Shown in pieces: positions 41,719-49,854 of a stretch of DNA of 49,854 nt (its first letter is position 1; every line of letters begins with the position of its first letter). This DNA is from Micromonospora sp. BL4 (GTDB lineage Bacteria > Actinomycetota > Actinomycetes > Mycobacteriales > Micromonosporaceae). The DNA is taken from the NCBI RefSeq assembly GCF_003667505.1, contig NZ_RCVJ01000166.1:1-49854 (forward strand), given 5' to 3'. The translations under genes were made by a program, and so were the position numbers. The notes below the pieces were generated by a model, which worked only from the letters and a program-made list of their open reading frames with translations, did no database searches and was not told where the DNA came from.

Positions 41719-42117
41719 TCACCGCAGCAGGTCGGCCGCCGACAGATGGTCGAAGATGAGCTGGTCGACCGGGGAGGTGCGGTGCCGGTCGGCGTACCCG
41801 AGCCAGGCCAGCTCGGCGATCTCGTTGGCCGGCCTCAGCTCGCCGTCGTGCGTGGCGCGGTAGCAGGTCATGCGTACCGTCGTGCCGGCGGCGTGACCGT
41901 GCGCCTGGGCGGTGAACGTGCCGACGTGCACGGCGCCGGCGACGTCCACCGTGACACTCAACTCCTCGGCGATCTCCCGGCGCAGCGTGTCCAGGTCGGT
42001 CTCACCGGGCTCCCGCTTGCCGCCCGGCAGGTACCAGACATCCTTGCCTCGGGATCGGGTGCTCAACACCCGTCCGTCCTCGATGAGGATCCAGGCCACC
42101 TTGTCGATCTCGGGCAC
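41719..42117 (-). CDS. Nudix hydrolase
   Basis: 132 residues, typical length for a single-domain Nudix enzyme. The Nudix box is GGKREPGETDLDTLRREIAEELSV (G-x5-E-x7-RE-x2-EE-x-S); the last Gly of the consensus is replaced by Ser, which is common. It should need Mg2+ and cleave a nucleoside diphosphate derivative; the substrate is unknown. The start at GTG 42117 has an excellent GGAGGAG site. It lies 43 bp after the glycoside hydrolase on the same strand and may be the last gene of that transcript. Confidence 0.9.
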   Translation of the reverse strand: MPEIDKVAWILIEDGRVLSTRSRGKDVWYLPGGKREPGETDLDTLRREIAEELSVTVDVAGAVHVGTFTAQAHGHAAGTTVRMTCYRATHDGELRPANEIAELAWLGYADRHRTSPVDQLIFDHLSAADLLR

Positions 42118-42160
42118 GATGCTCCTCCGCGTCCGTGGGCAGAGAACACCGTACGCCCGC

Positions 42161-43510
42161 TCAGTCCGGCGGAATCCCGGCGTCCTCGGCCAACAGGTCG
42201 AGCAGCAGCGCGGCTGTCCAGCCGAACGCCGGCGAGCCCAGCCCGGCGCCGGTGTCCGGATGGAAGTACTCGTGGCATCCGGCCCCGGCGACCAGCCCGA
42301 TCATGGATCGGCGCAGGCCGGCGGCCAACTCCGGGTGTCCGTGCGCGAGCAACCCACGCCGCACCAGCCAGCCGACGTTCAGCCAGCTCGGCCCGCGCCA
42401 GTACCGCACCGGCTCGAAATCCGGAGCGGTCCGGTCGTGGCTGGGCAGCGGCCGGTCCATCCGCCGGGCCACCCCGAAGCGCGCCGACCGGGCCTCGACG
42501 ACCAACGCGTCCACCTGTCGGGCCGGCAGGTCGGGCAGGATCAGCGGCGCCAGACCCAGCACGGTGCGGGCCGGGACCAGCCGGTCGGTGCGCAGGTCGC
42601 GGGGGGCGAAGGTGCCGGTGGCCGGGTCGTACAGCCGGCGCACCAGGGCCTCGGTGATCCGGGCCGCGCGGGCCCGGTGCGGGCCGGGGTCTGCGCCGAC
42701 CAGCACGGCGATCTCGGCCAGCGCGTGTTCGGCCGCACCGAACGCCGCGTTGAACAGCGGGCACTCCACCAGGAACGGGTGGTCGTCGGCCAGGCCCCGG
42801 TCGCGGTAGCCGCGGTCCCGGTAGGAGGCGACGAGCGCCAGGTAGCGCGCGTAGTCCAGGTCCGTGGGGCGGTGCGCGGCGTCGGCGTGCGCCGTGTCGT
42901 GTCGGCGGTACGCGCGCATCACCGTCGCCTCGGCCGGCACCGCCGCCATCGGCTCGTCCCAGGCCGGGCTGTTGTCCAGTCCGGACTCCCACGGGTGCAC
43001 GACGCAGGCCAACCCGTCGCCGGTCAGGTCCCGCCGCTCGGCCAGGTAGCGCTGCTGGGCGACCAACGCCGGATAGAGACGGCGCAGCGCGTCCAGGTCG
43101 GGCGCCCGCCGGTACGCGAGCCACACGGCGAGCGCGTGCACCGGCGGTTGGACCAGGCCGGAGGTGTCGACGGCCGGAACGCCCTCGGCGATCGCCGAGC
43201 GCCACAGCTCCGGCCCCGGAAAGTACGCGCCGACCCGGAGCGCCGGGTTGAACACGATGTGCGGCACCCGACCGTCGGCCCACTGCGCCCGGAACAGGCT
43301 CGCCAGCTCCCGCCAGGCCCGCTCGGGACGGACCTGGGCCAGCCCGATGGCGATGAACGCCGAGTCCCAGCTCCACTGGTGCGGGTAGAGCGTGCGCGAG
43401 GGCACGGTGTGGTCGTGCTCCCAGTTGGCGTCGAGGGTGGCGATCGCGAGTCGGCGCAGGCCGGCGAGGTCGGCCGGCCCGCCGGTGCGGGCCGGGGCGC
43501 CGGCGGTCAT
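42161..43510 (-). CDS. MGH1/GH63-like (alpha/alpha)6-barrel glycoside hydrolase
   Basis: 449 residues. It shows the trehalase/GH63-like barrel pattern: TLYPHQWSWDSAFIAIGLAQ near residue 40, HPWESGLDNSPAWDEPM near 170 (acidic catalytic region), and PVRYWRGPSWLNVGWLVRRGL plus EYFHPDTGAGLGSPAFGWTAALLLDLL near the end. It likely hydrolyses a glycoside or glycosylglycerate in the cytoplasm since no signal peptide is seen. It overlaps the isomerase gene (ATGA) and so is co-translated with it; together with the divergent ABC importer it fits uptake and breakdown of an oligosaccharide or glycosylated polyol. The exact substrate cannot be read. Confidence 0.85.
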   Translation of the reverse strand: MTAGAPARTGGPADLAGLRRLAIATLDANWEHDHTVPSRTLYPHQWSWDSAFIAIGLAQVRPERAWRELASLFRAQWADGRVPHIVFNPALRVGAYFPGPELWRSAIAEGVPAVDTSGLVQPPVHALAVWLAYRRAPDLDALRRLYPALVAQQRYLAERRDLTGDGLACVVHPWESGLDNSPAWDEPMAAVPAEATVMRAYRRHDTAHADAAHRPTDLDYARYLALVASYRDRGYRDRGLADDHPFLVECPLFNAAFGAAEHALAEIAVLVGADPGPHRARAARITEALVRRLYDPATGTFAPRDLRTDRLVPARTVLGLAPLILPDLPARQVDALVVEARSARFGVARRMDRPLPSHDRTAPDFEPVRYWRGPSWLNVGWLVRRGLLAHGHPELAAGLRRSMIGLVAGAGCHEYFHPDTGAGLGSPAFGWTAALLLDLLAEDAGIPPD

Positions 43511-44328
43511 GCCGCGGCCCGCCGGGGCAGCGCGTGTCGCAGCACCGTGGCGGCCTGCGCGAGGGCGCGGACCGGGTCGCCGCGCAGCCGGCACTCCAGC
43601 GCCAGCCATCCCCGGTAGTCCAGCTCCAGCAGGGTACGCACCAGCGCCGGCCAGTTGAGGTGCCCGGCACCGGGCTGGTACCGGTTGGAGTCGCTGACCT
43701 GCACGTGCCCGAGGTATGGCGCGGCGGCGCGCAGCGCCCGGTGCACGTCGTCCTCCTCGATGTTCATGTGGAAGGTGTCCGCGACCACCCGCACCGACGG
43801 CAGCCCGACCGCCGCGCAGAGCGCCACCGCCTCGTCGAGTCGGTTGACCATGTGGTCCTCGTACCGGTTGAGGGGTTCCAGGAAGAGGGTGACCCCCTCG
43901 GCACGGGCGTGCTCGCCCAGCTCGCTGAGGGCGTCGAGGAGCACCCGTCGGTCGCCGGTCGGCGGGCGCGGCGGCTCGAACGGCGGCAGCCGCCGGGAGA
44001 ACATCCCCCACGACGCCGGCGTCATCGCCCCGACGCCGCCCAGCTCGGCGATCACCGAGAGCTGGGAGCGCAGGTTGCGCACCGCGTCAGCGGCCCGGGT
44101 CGCGTCGAAGTCGCCGATGAAGTGGTCCATCTCGACGCAGACGGTGGGCATCACCACCCCGGCGGCGCGGGCCCGGCGCAGCTCGGGCAGCCGGCGGGCG
44201 AACGCGAGGTCGCCGCGCCCGCGCAGTTCGATGCCCTGGTAGCCGAGGGCGGTCGCGAGGGCGTACTTCTGGATCAGGTCGGTGCCCGGCAGGAGTTGTT
44301 CCTGGCAGGCCAGCGCGATGGTGGTCAT
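43507..44328 (-). CDS. Sugar phosphate isomerase/epimerase (xylose-isomerase-like TIM barrel)
   Basis: 273 residues, usual size. The AP-endonuclease-2/xylose-isomerase-like barrel is recognised from ALGYQGIELRGRG near the N-terminus, the metal ligands Glu in LFLEPLNRYEDH and Asp/His in VRVVADTFHMNIEEDD, the His in YLGHVQVSDSNRYQPGAGHLNW and the terminal Glu in LALECRL. It should interconvert a ketose and aldose or epimerise a keto-sugar or keto-inositol using a divalent metal. It overlaps the dehydrogenase gene upstream by one base (TGATG type) and the hydrolase downstream by four, so the three form an operon for sugar or polyol catabolism. Confidence 0.88.
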   Translation of the reverse strand: MTTIALACQEQLLPGTDLIQKYALATALGYQGIELRGRGDLAFARRLPELRRARAAGVVMPTVCVEMDHFIGDFDATRAADAVRNLRSQLSVIAELGGVGAMTPASWGMFSRRLPPFEPPRPPTGDRRVLLDALSELGEHARAEGVTLFLEPLNRYEDHMVNRLDEAVALCAAVGLPSVRVVADTFHMNIEEDDVHRALRAAAPYLGHVQVSDSNRYQPGAGHLNWPALVRTLLELDYRGWLALECRLRGDPVRALAQAATVLRHALPRRAAA

Positions 44329-45365
44329 CAGAACCTCAACACCACTTGGAGGACGTCACCGGCGCCGCGGTCGAGCAGCGCGAGGGCGTCGGCGACGGCG
44401 CTGGCGTCGACGATGTGGCTGACCAGCGGCAACGGGTCGACGCTGTGCTCAGCCACCAACTCCATGAAGGTCTGCGCCACCCGGTCGCCGGTCCACCGGC
44501 CGGCCATGCTCGGCGCGGGGGTGGGGCCGGAGACCTGGGCGGCCACCAACTGGATGCGGTTGTGGTGGAACTCCTCGCCGAGGCCGAGCCCGTCGGCCTG
44601 GCCCTGGTAGAAGCCGGCGGCCACGACCCGGCCGGCGTGTGCGGTGGACCGGATGGCCTCGTGCAGCGCCGGGTACGCCCCGGACAGCTCCAGGCAGACG
44701 TCCGCGCCCCGGCCGTCGGTGGCCTGGCGCAGCACGGCGGCGGCGGACTCGGCGCCGGCGTCCACGATCGACCGGGCGCCGTAGCGGGCGGCGTGCTCCA
44801 GCCGGTCGGGCACCCGGTCGACCGCCACCACCCGGGCGCCCGAGAGCACCGCGAGCCGGGTGGCGAGCAGCCCGATGACGCCCTGCCCGAAGACACCGAC
44901 CCAGTCGCCGAGGTGCAGGTCGCCGGCGAGCACGGCGGTCAGCGCGATGGCGCCCGGACGGGCGAAGACCGCGGCGAGCGGATCCAGGCCGGTGGGCAAC
45001 GGGCAAACCGCCCCGGCGGCCAGCACGGCCTCGGCGCGGTGCCCCCAGATGCCCCAGACCATCTGCCCCGGGTGCCGATCGGTGACCTCCGGGGCCACCT
45101 CGACGACCTCGCCGACCTCCTCGTAGCCGAAGCCGATCAGCGGATAGGGCACCGGGGTCTGCCGGGGCACGAACATGCGCGCGGCGTCGTCCCAGTCCTT
45201 GCTGAGTCGTGGATTGCTGCCCCGGTAGAGGGTGAGCTCGGTGCCGGCCGAGATGCCGGAGTAGCAGGTGCGGACCCGTACCTGGCCGGGACCGAGCGGA
45301 TCCGGTCGGCAGGGCTCGAGGCTGATCCGTCGGGGCCCGGCGAGAGAGACAACCCAGTTGACCAT
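44328..45365 (-). CDS. MDR-family (zinc-type) alcohol/polyol dehydrogenase
   Basis: 345 residues. Medium-chain dehydrogenase features: an N-terminal GroES-like domain (SGISAGTELTLYRGSNPRL, PLIGFGYEEVGEVVEV) and a Rossmann domain with GVFGQGVIGLLATRLAVLSGARVVAVDRVPDRLEHAARYGA. The structural-zinc Cys cluster is absent. It probably oxidises a sugar or polyol hydroxyl with NAD(P)+. The ATG at 45365 is the first gene of the minus-strand sugar operon and is divergent from the ABC transporter; the 115-bp gap should contain both promoters. Confidence 0.88.
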   Translation of the reverse strand: MVNWVVSLAGPRRISLEPCRPDPLGPGQVRVRTCYSGISAGTELTLYRGSNPRLSKDWDDAARMFVPRQTPVPYPLIGFGYEEVGEVVEVAPEVTDRHPGQMVWGIWGHRAEAVLAAGAVCPLPTGLDPLAAVFARPGAIALTAVLAGDLHLGDWVGVFGQGVIGLLATRLAVLSGARVVAVDRVPDRLEHAARYGARSIVDAGAESAAAVLRQATDGRGADVCLELSGAYPALHEAIRSTAHAGRVVAAGFYQGQADGLGLGEEFHHNRIQLVAAQVSGPTPAPSMAGRWTGDRVAQTFMELVAEHSVDPLPLVSHIVDASAVADALALLDRGAGDVLQVVLRF

Positions 45366-45396
45366 GAGTCACATCCCGGTAGCACTGGGCTCCAGG

Positions 45397-45434
45397 ATAG
45401 CAAAAAATCGCTATATGTCTTGTCATTGATCAAT
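45397..45434. promoter_or_regulatory. Candidate operators in the divergent sugar promoter region
   Basis: The AT-rich 115-bp gap between the dehydrogenase and binding-protein genes contains an inverted repeat ATAGC-N8-GCTAT (45397-45414) and a perfect 10-bp palindrome ATTGATCAAT (45425-45434). Either could bind a sugar-responsive regulator controlling both transcripts; no regulator gene adjoins them. Confidence 0.4.
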
Positions 45435-45480
45435 CGAGGGCGTTGAATCCGTCATGTACCCTTCGAGAGGAGTGCCACCG

Positions 45481-46875
45481 ATGTCAGCACCTCCGATGCG
45501 GATCCTCGCGACCACCCTGATCATGGCACTGGCCGGGTCCACCCTGCTGGCCTGCGGCGATGATAAGCCGGAAAGCGACAGTAAGAAGATCACCGTGTGG
45601 AGCCTGGAGGACGTGGCCGATCGGGTCACCGCCACCAAGGCGATCATCGCCGACTTCACCGCGAAGACCGGGATCCAGGTCGACCTCGTGACCGTCAACG
45701 AGGACCAGTTCCCCTCCCTGATCGCTGCCAACGCCGCCGCGGGCGACCTGCCCGACGTCGTCGGCTCGGTCTCCCTGGCCGGCATCCGTACGCTCGCCGG
45801 CAACGAACTGCTGCACGCCTCGGCCAACACCGAGATCGTCGACACGCTCGGCAAGCAGACCTTCTCCCCCCGCGCGCTGGAGCTCACCTCCGACGACGGC
45901 AAGCAGCTCTCCGTGCCCAGCGACGGCTGGGGTCAGCTGCTCGTCTACCGCAAGGACCTCTTCGACGCCGCCGGCCTGCCCGCCCCCGACACGTACGAGC
46001 GGATCACCGCCGCCGCGGCGAGGCTGAACACCGGCGGCGTCGCCGGGATCACCGCGGCGACGTCCCCCAGCGACGTGTTCACCCAGCAGACCTTCGAGCA
46101 CCTGGCGCTGGCCAACGGCTGCCAGCTCACCGACGACGCCGGCAAGGTCACCCTGGACTCGCCGCAGTGCGTCGAGGCGTTCCGCTTCTACGGCGACCTG
46201 ATCCGCAACAGCTCGGTCAAGGGCGCACAGGACGTCGACACGACCCGGGCCACCTACTTCGCCGGCAAGGCGGCCATGGTGGTCTGGTCGCCCTTCATCC
46301 TCGACGAGCTGGCCGGGCTGCGCAACGACGCCAAGCCGACCTGCCCGCAGTGCCAGGCCGACCCGACGTTCCTGGCGAAGAACAGCGGCTTCGTCACCGC
46401 GATCAAGGGCCCGAACGGCACCGAGCCCGCCCAGTACGGCGAGATCAGCTCGTGGGCGGTGCTCGACGGCGCCGCGACCAACTCGGCGAAGTCCTTCGTG
46501 GAGTACATGCTCGGCGACGGCTACCCGCGCTGGTTCGGCATGTCGCCCGAGGGCCGCTTCCCGGTGCGCAAGGGCACCCCGGCCGAGCCCGAGGCGTACC
46601 TGACCGCCTGGAACACCAGCCAGGCCGGCGTGGACGCGAAGAAGCCCCTCGCCGACGTGTACGGCGACGAGGTGCTGGCCACGCTGCGCCGCAGCCCGGA
46701 CACCTTCCAACGCTGGGGGCTCAGCCAGGGGCAGGGCAAGCTGGTCGGCGCCATGCTCGGCGAGCTGCCGGTGCCCAAGGCGATGAGCGACCTCATCTCC
46801 GGCAAGTCCGACGCGGCGGCCACCGCCGCGCGAGCCAAGAAGGACGTCGACGCCATCAAGGCGGGCGTCAATTGA
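45481..46875 (+). CDS. ABC transporter sugar-binding lipoprotein
   Basis: 464 residues. A lipoprotein signal peptide (MRILATTLIMALAGSTLLAC, lipobox Cys25) precedes a type 1 extracellular solute-binding fold: KKITVWSLEDVADRV, LPDVVGSVS, VPSDGWGQLLVYRKDLFDAAGLPAPDTYE and a C-terminal EPEAYLTAW region. It would capture a sugar outside the membrane and pass it to the two permeases that follow. ATG 45481 is chosen over 45454 because AGAGGAG lies 8 bases upstream. The stop overlaps the TTG start of the next gene. The neighbouring hydrolase and isomerase suggest an oligosaccharide or glycosylated polyol. Confidence 0.92.
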   Translation: MSAPPMRILATTLIMALAGSTLLACGDDKPESDSKKITVWSLEDVADRVTATKAIIADFTAKTGIQVDLVTVNEDQFPSLIAANAAAGDLPDVVGSVSLAGIRTLAGNELLHASANTEIVDTLGKQTFSPRALELTSDDGKQLSVPSDGWGQLLVYRKDLFDAAGLPAPDTYERITAAAARLNTGGVAGITAATSPSDVFTQQTFEHLALANGCQLTDDAGKVTLDSPQCVEAFRFYGDLIRNSSVKGAQDVDTTRATYFAGKAAMVVWSPFILDELAGLRNDAKPTCPQCQADPTFLAKNSGFVTAIKGPNGTEPAQYGEISSWAVLDGAATNSAKSFVEYMLGDGYPRWFGMSPEGRFPVRKGTPAEPEAYLTAWNTSQAGVDAKKPLADVYGDEVLATLRRSPDTFQRWGLSQGQGKLVGAMLGELPVPKAMSDLISGKSDAAATAARAKKDVDAIKAGVN

Positions 46876-47828
46876 CCACCACCGCGCCCGGGCCGGGCCG
46901 CTCCCCCACCCGGGAGCGGCCGGCGCCGGCCCGTCGCCGACCGCTGACCCTGCGGCGTCGCGAGTCCCGCGCCGGGCTCGCGCTGGTCGCCCCCACCCTG
47001 CTCGTCACCATCGCGGTCATCGGCATCCCGATCGTCTGGACGGTGGTGCTCGCCTTCCAGCGGGTCCGGCTCGCCACGCTGCGCAAGACCGGGCTGTTCG
47101 GCGAGTTCACCATGGACAACATCGACCGGGTGCTGCACACCCCCGGCTTCGCCAGCACCCTGTGGACCACCCTGGTCTACAGCCTCGGCGGCACCGTCGG
47201 GTCGATCCTGCTGGGCCTGGTCGCCGCCCTGGTGGTCCGCCGGCCGTTCCGCGGTCGGACCCTGGTCCGGGCGTCCATGCTGCTGCCGTACGTAGCGCCG
47301 GTGGTCGCGGTGACCTTCGTCTGGCAGGTGATGCTCGACCCGCAGCTCGGCATCGTCAACGACTGGGGTCAGCGGCTGCTCGGCTGGGACGCCCCGGTGC
47401 CGTTCCTGTCCCAGGAGTCCACCGCGCTGGCCACGGTGATCGTGTTCGAGGCGTGGCGGTACTTCCCGTTCGCGTTCCTGTTCCTGCTGGCCCGGCTCCA
47501 GGCGGTGCCCGGCGAACTGGAGGAGGCCGCCCGGGTCGACGGCGCCACCCCCACCCAGCGGTTCCGGCACATCCTGCTGCCGCAACTGCTTCCGGTGATC
47601 GCCCTGCTGGGCGTGCTGCGCTTCATCATGACCTTCAACAAGTTCGACGACGTCTACCTGCTCACCGGCGGGGCGGCCGGCACCGAGGTGGTCAGCGTGC
47701 GGGTGTACGAGTTCCTCACCGCGCGGACCGACATCGGCGCCGCCGCCGCGCAGGCGGTCGTGCTGGCCGTGGTGCTGATCGTGTTCGTGCTGATCTACCT
47801 GCGCTTCTTCGGACGGAGGGTCGGCTGA
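46872..47828 (+). CDS. ABC sugar transporter permease (MalF-type)
   Basis: 318 residues from TTG 46872, which overlaps the preceding stop (TTGA). A basic, Pro/Arg-rich N-terminus is followed by six membrane helices (first LALVAPTLLVTIAVIGIPIVWTVVL) and the ABC-permease EAA loop EEAARVDGATPTQRFRHILLP. It forms the channel with the next gene product. No ATPase gene follows; actinomycete sugar importers often share a distant MsiK-type ATPase. Confidence 0.93.
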   Translation: MTTTAPGPGRSPTRERPAPARRRPLTLRRRESRAGLALVAPTLLVTIAVIGIPIVWTVVLAFQRVRLATLRKTGLFGEFTMDNIDRVLHTPGFASTLWTTLVYSLGGTVGSILLGLVAALVVRRPFRGRTLVRASMLLPYVAPVVAVTFVWQVMLDPQLGIVNDWGQRLLGWDAPVPFLSQESTALATVIVFEAWRYFPFAFLFLLARLQAVPGELEEAARVDGATPTQRFRHILLPQLLPVIALLGVLRFIMTFNKFDDVYLLTGGAAGTEVVSVRVYEFLTARTDIGAAAAQAVVLAVVLIVFVLIYLRFFGRRVG

Positions 47829-48694
47829 TGGACCGGGACGTCGTCGAGACGGTGAGCCTGCGCTGGCTGCGCCGCCTGGTGATCGCCGCGTTCCTGGTGG
47901 TCACCGTCTTCCCCTTCTACTACATGCTGATGCTGTCGGTGCGCCCCATCGAGCGGCTGCTGCTCGACCCCGGCTCACTGGTGGTCGGCTTCGGCGAGCT
48001 GACCGTCGCCACGTACGCCGAGGTGCTCAAGGCCACCGCCGACGGCGGCCAGGGGTTCCTCACCTTCATCCGCAACAGCGGCCTGGTCGCCGTCGCGGCG
48101 ACCGTGCTCACCCTGGTGGTGGCGATCCCCGGGGCGTACGCGGTGGCCCGGCTGCGGTTCTTCGGCCGGCGGCAGGTCGACTTCCTGTTCCTGGCGGTCT
48201 ACCTGTTCCCCTCGATCGTCATCGCGATCCCACTGTTCGTGGTCTTCACGCGGGCCGGGCTGCGCGGCTCACTGTTCGGTCTGGTGCTCGTCTACATCTC
48301 GCAGACGCTGCCGGTCTCGGTCTACATGTTGAAGAACTACTTCGAGACGATCCCGGTCAGCCTGGAGGAGTCCGCCGCGATCGACGGCGCCGGTCGGCTC
48401 GGGATCATCCGCCGGGTCAGCCTGCCGCTGGCCATGCCGTCGATCATGGCGGTCGCGCTCTACGACTTCATGATCGCGTGGAACGAGTTCCTGTTCGCGT
48501 TGCTGTTCCTGGTCGACAAACCCGACCGGTGGACGGTGTCACTCGGCCTGTCCCTGCTCGCCGACGGTGTGGAGGTGCCCAAGACGGTGCTGATGGCCGG
48601 GTCGGTCGTCCTCACCCTGCCCATCGTGATTCTCTTCTTCGCCAGCGAGCGCCTGCTCACCGAGGGGCTGACCAGCGGCGCGGAGAAGGGCTGA
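47828..48694 (+). CDS. ABC sugar transporter permease (MalG-type)
   Basis: 288 residues; the ATG overlaps the upstream TGA (TGATG). Six membrane helices, beginning LVIAAFLVVTVFPFYYMLMLSV, and the EAA loop EESAAIDGAGRLGIIRRVSLPLAMP identify the second permease subunit, which pairs with the product of the previous gene. It is the last gene of the transporter operon, followed 10 bp later by a strong terminator hairpin. Confidence 0.93.
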   Translation: MDRDVVETVSLRWLRRLVIAAFLVVTVFPFYYMLMLSVRPIERLLLDPGSLVVGFGELTVATYAEVLKATADGGQGFLTFIRNSGLVAVAATVLTLVVAIPGAYAVARLRFFGRRQVDFLFLAVYLFPSIVIAIPLFVVFTRAGLRGSLFGLVLVYISQTLPVSVYMLKNYFETIPVSLEESAAIDGAGRLGIIRRVSLPLAMPSIMAVALYDFMIAWNEFLFALLFLVDKPDRWTVSLGLSLLADGVEVPKTVLMAGSVVLTLPIVILFFASERLLTEGLTSGAEKG

Positions 48695-48703
48695 GCAGAC
48701 CTG

Positions 48704-48773
48704 GCGTCATCGGCCGGCGCAAACGCCGGCCGATGACGCGGGTGACCCGGGTCCCGCTCCCCCGGGTCACCCG
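48704..48773 (+). terminator. Twin hairpin terminator after ABC transporter operon
   Basis: The first hairpin has a perfect 16-bp stem (48704-48719 with 48724-48739) and loop CAAA; the second, directly joined, has a 13-bp stem CGGGTGACCCGGG (48739-48751) with CCCGGGTCACCCG (48761-48773) and a 9-base loop. Both are very stable and lack a U-tract. They end the sugar transporter transcript before the methyltransferase gene. Confidence 0.85.
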
Positions 48774-48806
48774 TCACGTCCCCGCCGGCCCGGTTACGGT
48801 GGCGAC

Positions 48807-49412
48807 ATGGCCAACCCGACCCGCTGGGCGACCGATACGGGACCCGAGCACTCGCAGTGGTACATCGACCGGTTCCGGAAGCTCGCGGCCGAGGGAGCGG
48901 ACCTGGCGGGCGAGGCCCGGCTGGTGGACGCCATGGTGCCGCCCGGCTCCCGGATCCTCGACGCCGGCAGCGGCACCGGCCGGGTGGGCGCGGCGCTGGC
49001 CGCGCGCGGGCACACCGTGGTGGGCGTGGACGCCGACCCCGCGCTGGTGGCCGCCGCCCGCACCGACTACCCCGGCCCGCGCTGGCTGGTCGCCGACCTG
49101 GCCGAACTGGACCTGCCGGCGCTCGGTGAGCCCGAGCCCTTCGACGCCGCGGTGCTGGCCGGCAACGTGCTCGCCTTCGTCGCCGCCGGCACCGAGCCGG
49201 AGGTGCTGCGCCGGCTCGCCGGGCACCTGCGCCCGGACGGCGTGCTGGCGGTGGGCTTCGGCACCGATCGCGGCTATCCGCTGACCGCCTTCGACGCGGA
49301 CGCGGTGGCCGCCGGCCTGCGCCTGGAGCATCGCTTCGCCACCTGGGACCTGCGCCCGTGGCGGGACGACGCCGACTTCGCGGTCACCATCCTGCGTCGC
49401 CCGGCCGCCTGA
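48807..49412 (+). CDS. Class I SAM-dependent methyltransferase
   Basis: 201 residues. The SAM-binding motif I is SRILDAGSGTGRVGAALAARG (about residues 46-66), followed by VVGVDADPALVAAAR (acidic residue at the end of strand 2) and WLVADLAELDLP (motif II region). It methylates an unknown acceptor, possibly a small molecule. The N-terminus TRWATDTGPEHSQWYIDRFRKLAAEG is typical of a short actinobacterial group. It is a single gene between the terminators and the converging eccB. Confidence 0.88.
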   Translation: MANPTRWATDTGPEHSQWYIDRFRKLAAEGADLAGEARLVDAMVPPGSRILDAGSGTGRVGAALAARGHTVVGVDADPALVAAARTDYPGPRWLVADLAELDLPALGEPEPFDAAVLAGNVLAFVAAGTEPEVLRRLAGHLRPDGVLAVGFGTDRGYPLTAFDADAVAAGLRLEHRFATWDLRPWRDDADFAVTILRRPAA

Positions 49413-49436
49413 TGCCCGCGGTCCTCCGCCGGCCGT

Positions 49437-49854
49437 TCAGGCGGGGGCGGCGACGGCCCGCGCGGCGGCCGGGTCCAGGGTCGCGCCGGCCGGCACCAGG
49501 CTGACCAGACCCGCCGGCAGCCGCAGGGGGCGCACGTTGGCGTAGCCGAGCATCGCGAGCACGTCCCGGTCGGCCAGCACGTACCGCCGGCCCAGGTCGG
49601 TGACCACGGAGAGCGCGCCGCCGGACGCGCCGGGCGCCGCCGCCGCCTCGACCACCGCGCCGCGGCCCGGCTCCACCACCACGTGGTCGGCCAGGACGGC
49701 GCCGCCGGCCGGCGCGGTCCGCGGCACGGCGGCCAGCTCCGGCAGCGGTACGCCCCAGCGCACCTCCCCGGCCCCGCCGTCGTCGTCGACCCGGTTGCAG
49801 AACGCCCCGCCGTCGCCGGCCGCGAGCCGGGGCGGGGCCGGGGAGGTGCGCTGG
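49437..49854 (-). CDS. eccB: Type VII secretion protein EccB, C-terminal part (5' end beyond window)
   Basis: The reading frame is open from the right edge of the window to a stop at 49437 (about 138 residues). It contains FCNRVDDDGG, VLADHVVVEPGRGAVVEA, the conserved TDLGRRYVLADRDVLAMLGYANVRPLRLPAGLVSLVPAGATLDPAAAR ending typical of EccB. EccB is an essential part of the ESX/type VII secretion core, with one membrane helix and a large domain outside the membrane; this piece belongs to the outer domain. A GTG at 49763 is not a true start since homology continues upstream. The rest of the system presumably lies beyond the edge. Confidence 0.85.
   Translation of the reverse strand, partial: QRTSPAPPRLAAGDGGAFCNRVDDDGGAGEVRWGVPLPELAAVPRTAPAGGAVLADHVVVEPGRGAVVEAAAAPGASGGALSVVTDLGRRYVLADRDVLAMLGYANVRPLRLPAGLVSLVPAGATLDPAAARAVAAPA

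Noticed and set aside
41719..45365. Glycoside hydrolase, isomerase and dehydrogenase as sugar-tailoring genes of the NRPS/PKS pathway
   Set aside because: There is no glycosyltransferase, they are separated from the operon by the promoter region and the DUF2267 gene, and they fit with the divergent ABC importer.

Overview
The window is very GC-rich, with GTG and TTG starts, overlapping stop/start junctions, a DUF397/XRE regulator pair, a type VII secretion EccB and a PASTA-free Ser/Thr kinase fragment. This suggests a filamentous actinomycete, most likely Micromonospora or a relative (inference from gene content and composition, not from a search). No rRNA, tRNA, CRISPR array or complete insertion sequence was recognised.

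Layout. 1-12.7 kb holds ordinary accessory and housekeeping genes: a truncated Ser/Thr kinase, an autoregulated LacI repressor with a small partner, a DUF397 and XRE/DUF5753 pair, a diguanylate-cyclase-like GGDEF protein, an aminoglycoside-phosphotransferase-fold kinase, an ArsR/SRPBCC pair, a flavodoxin-like reductase, a lone PemK/MazF-like toxin, a Nudix hydrolase, a serpin-fold protein, a TetR repressor divergent from a membrane protein, a second membrane protein and a DinB-fold enzyme.

12.8-40.8 kb is one nine-gene minus-strand operon encoding a hybrid non-ribosomal peptide/polyketide pathway. In transcription order it runs: (leader peptide) - A-T-KS without an acyltransferase - type II thioesterase fused to a LanB-like domain - second LanB-like protein - A-T-C-T - KS-AT-KR-DH-ACP - Fe(II)/2-oxoglutarate hydroxylase - MbtH - C-A(Asn)-T - C-A(Ser)-T-TE-MFS exporter. 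Seven of the eight junctions are overlapping or within 14 bp and the other gap is 23 bp. The specificity codes I read by alignment to GrsA are DLTKVGEVGK (Asn) and DVWHISLIDK (Ser). The hydroxylase and MbtH sit next to the Asn module, which suggests a beta-hydroxy-Asn unit. The two LanB-like proteins point to an aminoacyl-tRNA-dependent step, either dehydration through glutamylation or amino acid addition, on a carrier-bound or finished peptide. This is the most unusual system in the window. The final protein carries a Cys-type thioesterase and its own transporter. No pathway-specific regulator or separate resistance gene is present. A 19-codon Cys-rich leader ORF ends one base before the first biosynthetic start codon and may control the operon.

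41.1-49.9 kb returns to general genes: a DUF2267 protein, a Nudix hydrolase, a divergent carbohydrate locus (glycoside hydrolase, sugar isomerase and MDR dehydrogenase on minus; lipoprotein binding protein and two permeases on plus, ended by twin hairpins), a SAM methyltransferase and the C-terminal end of EccB.
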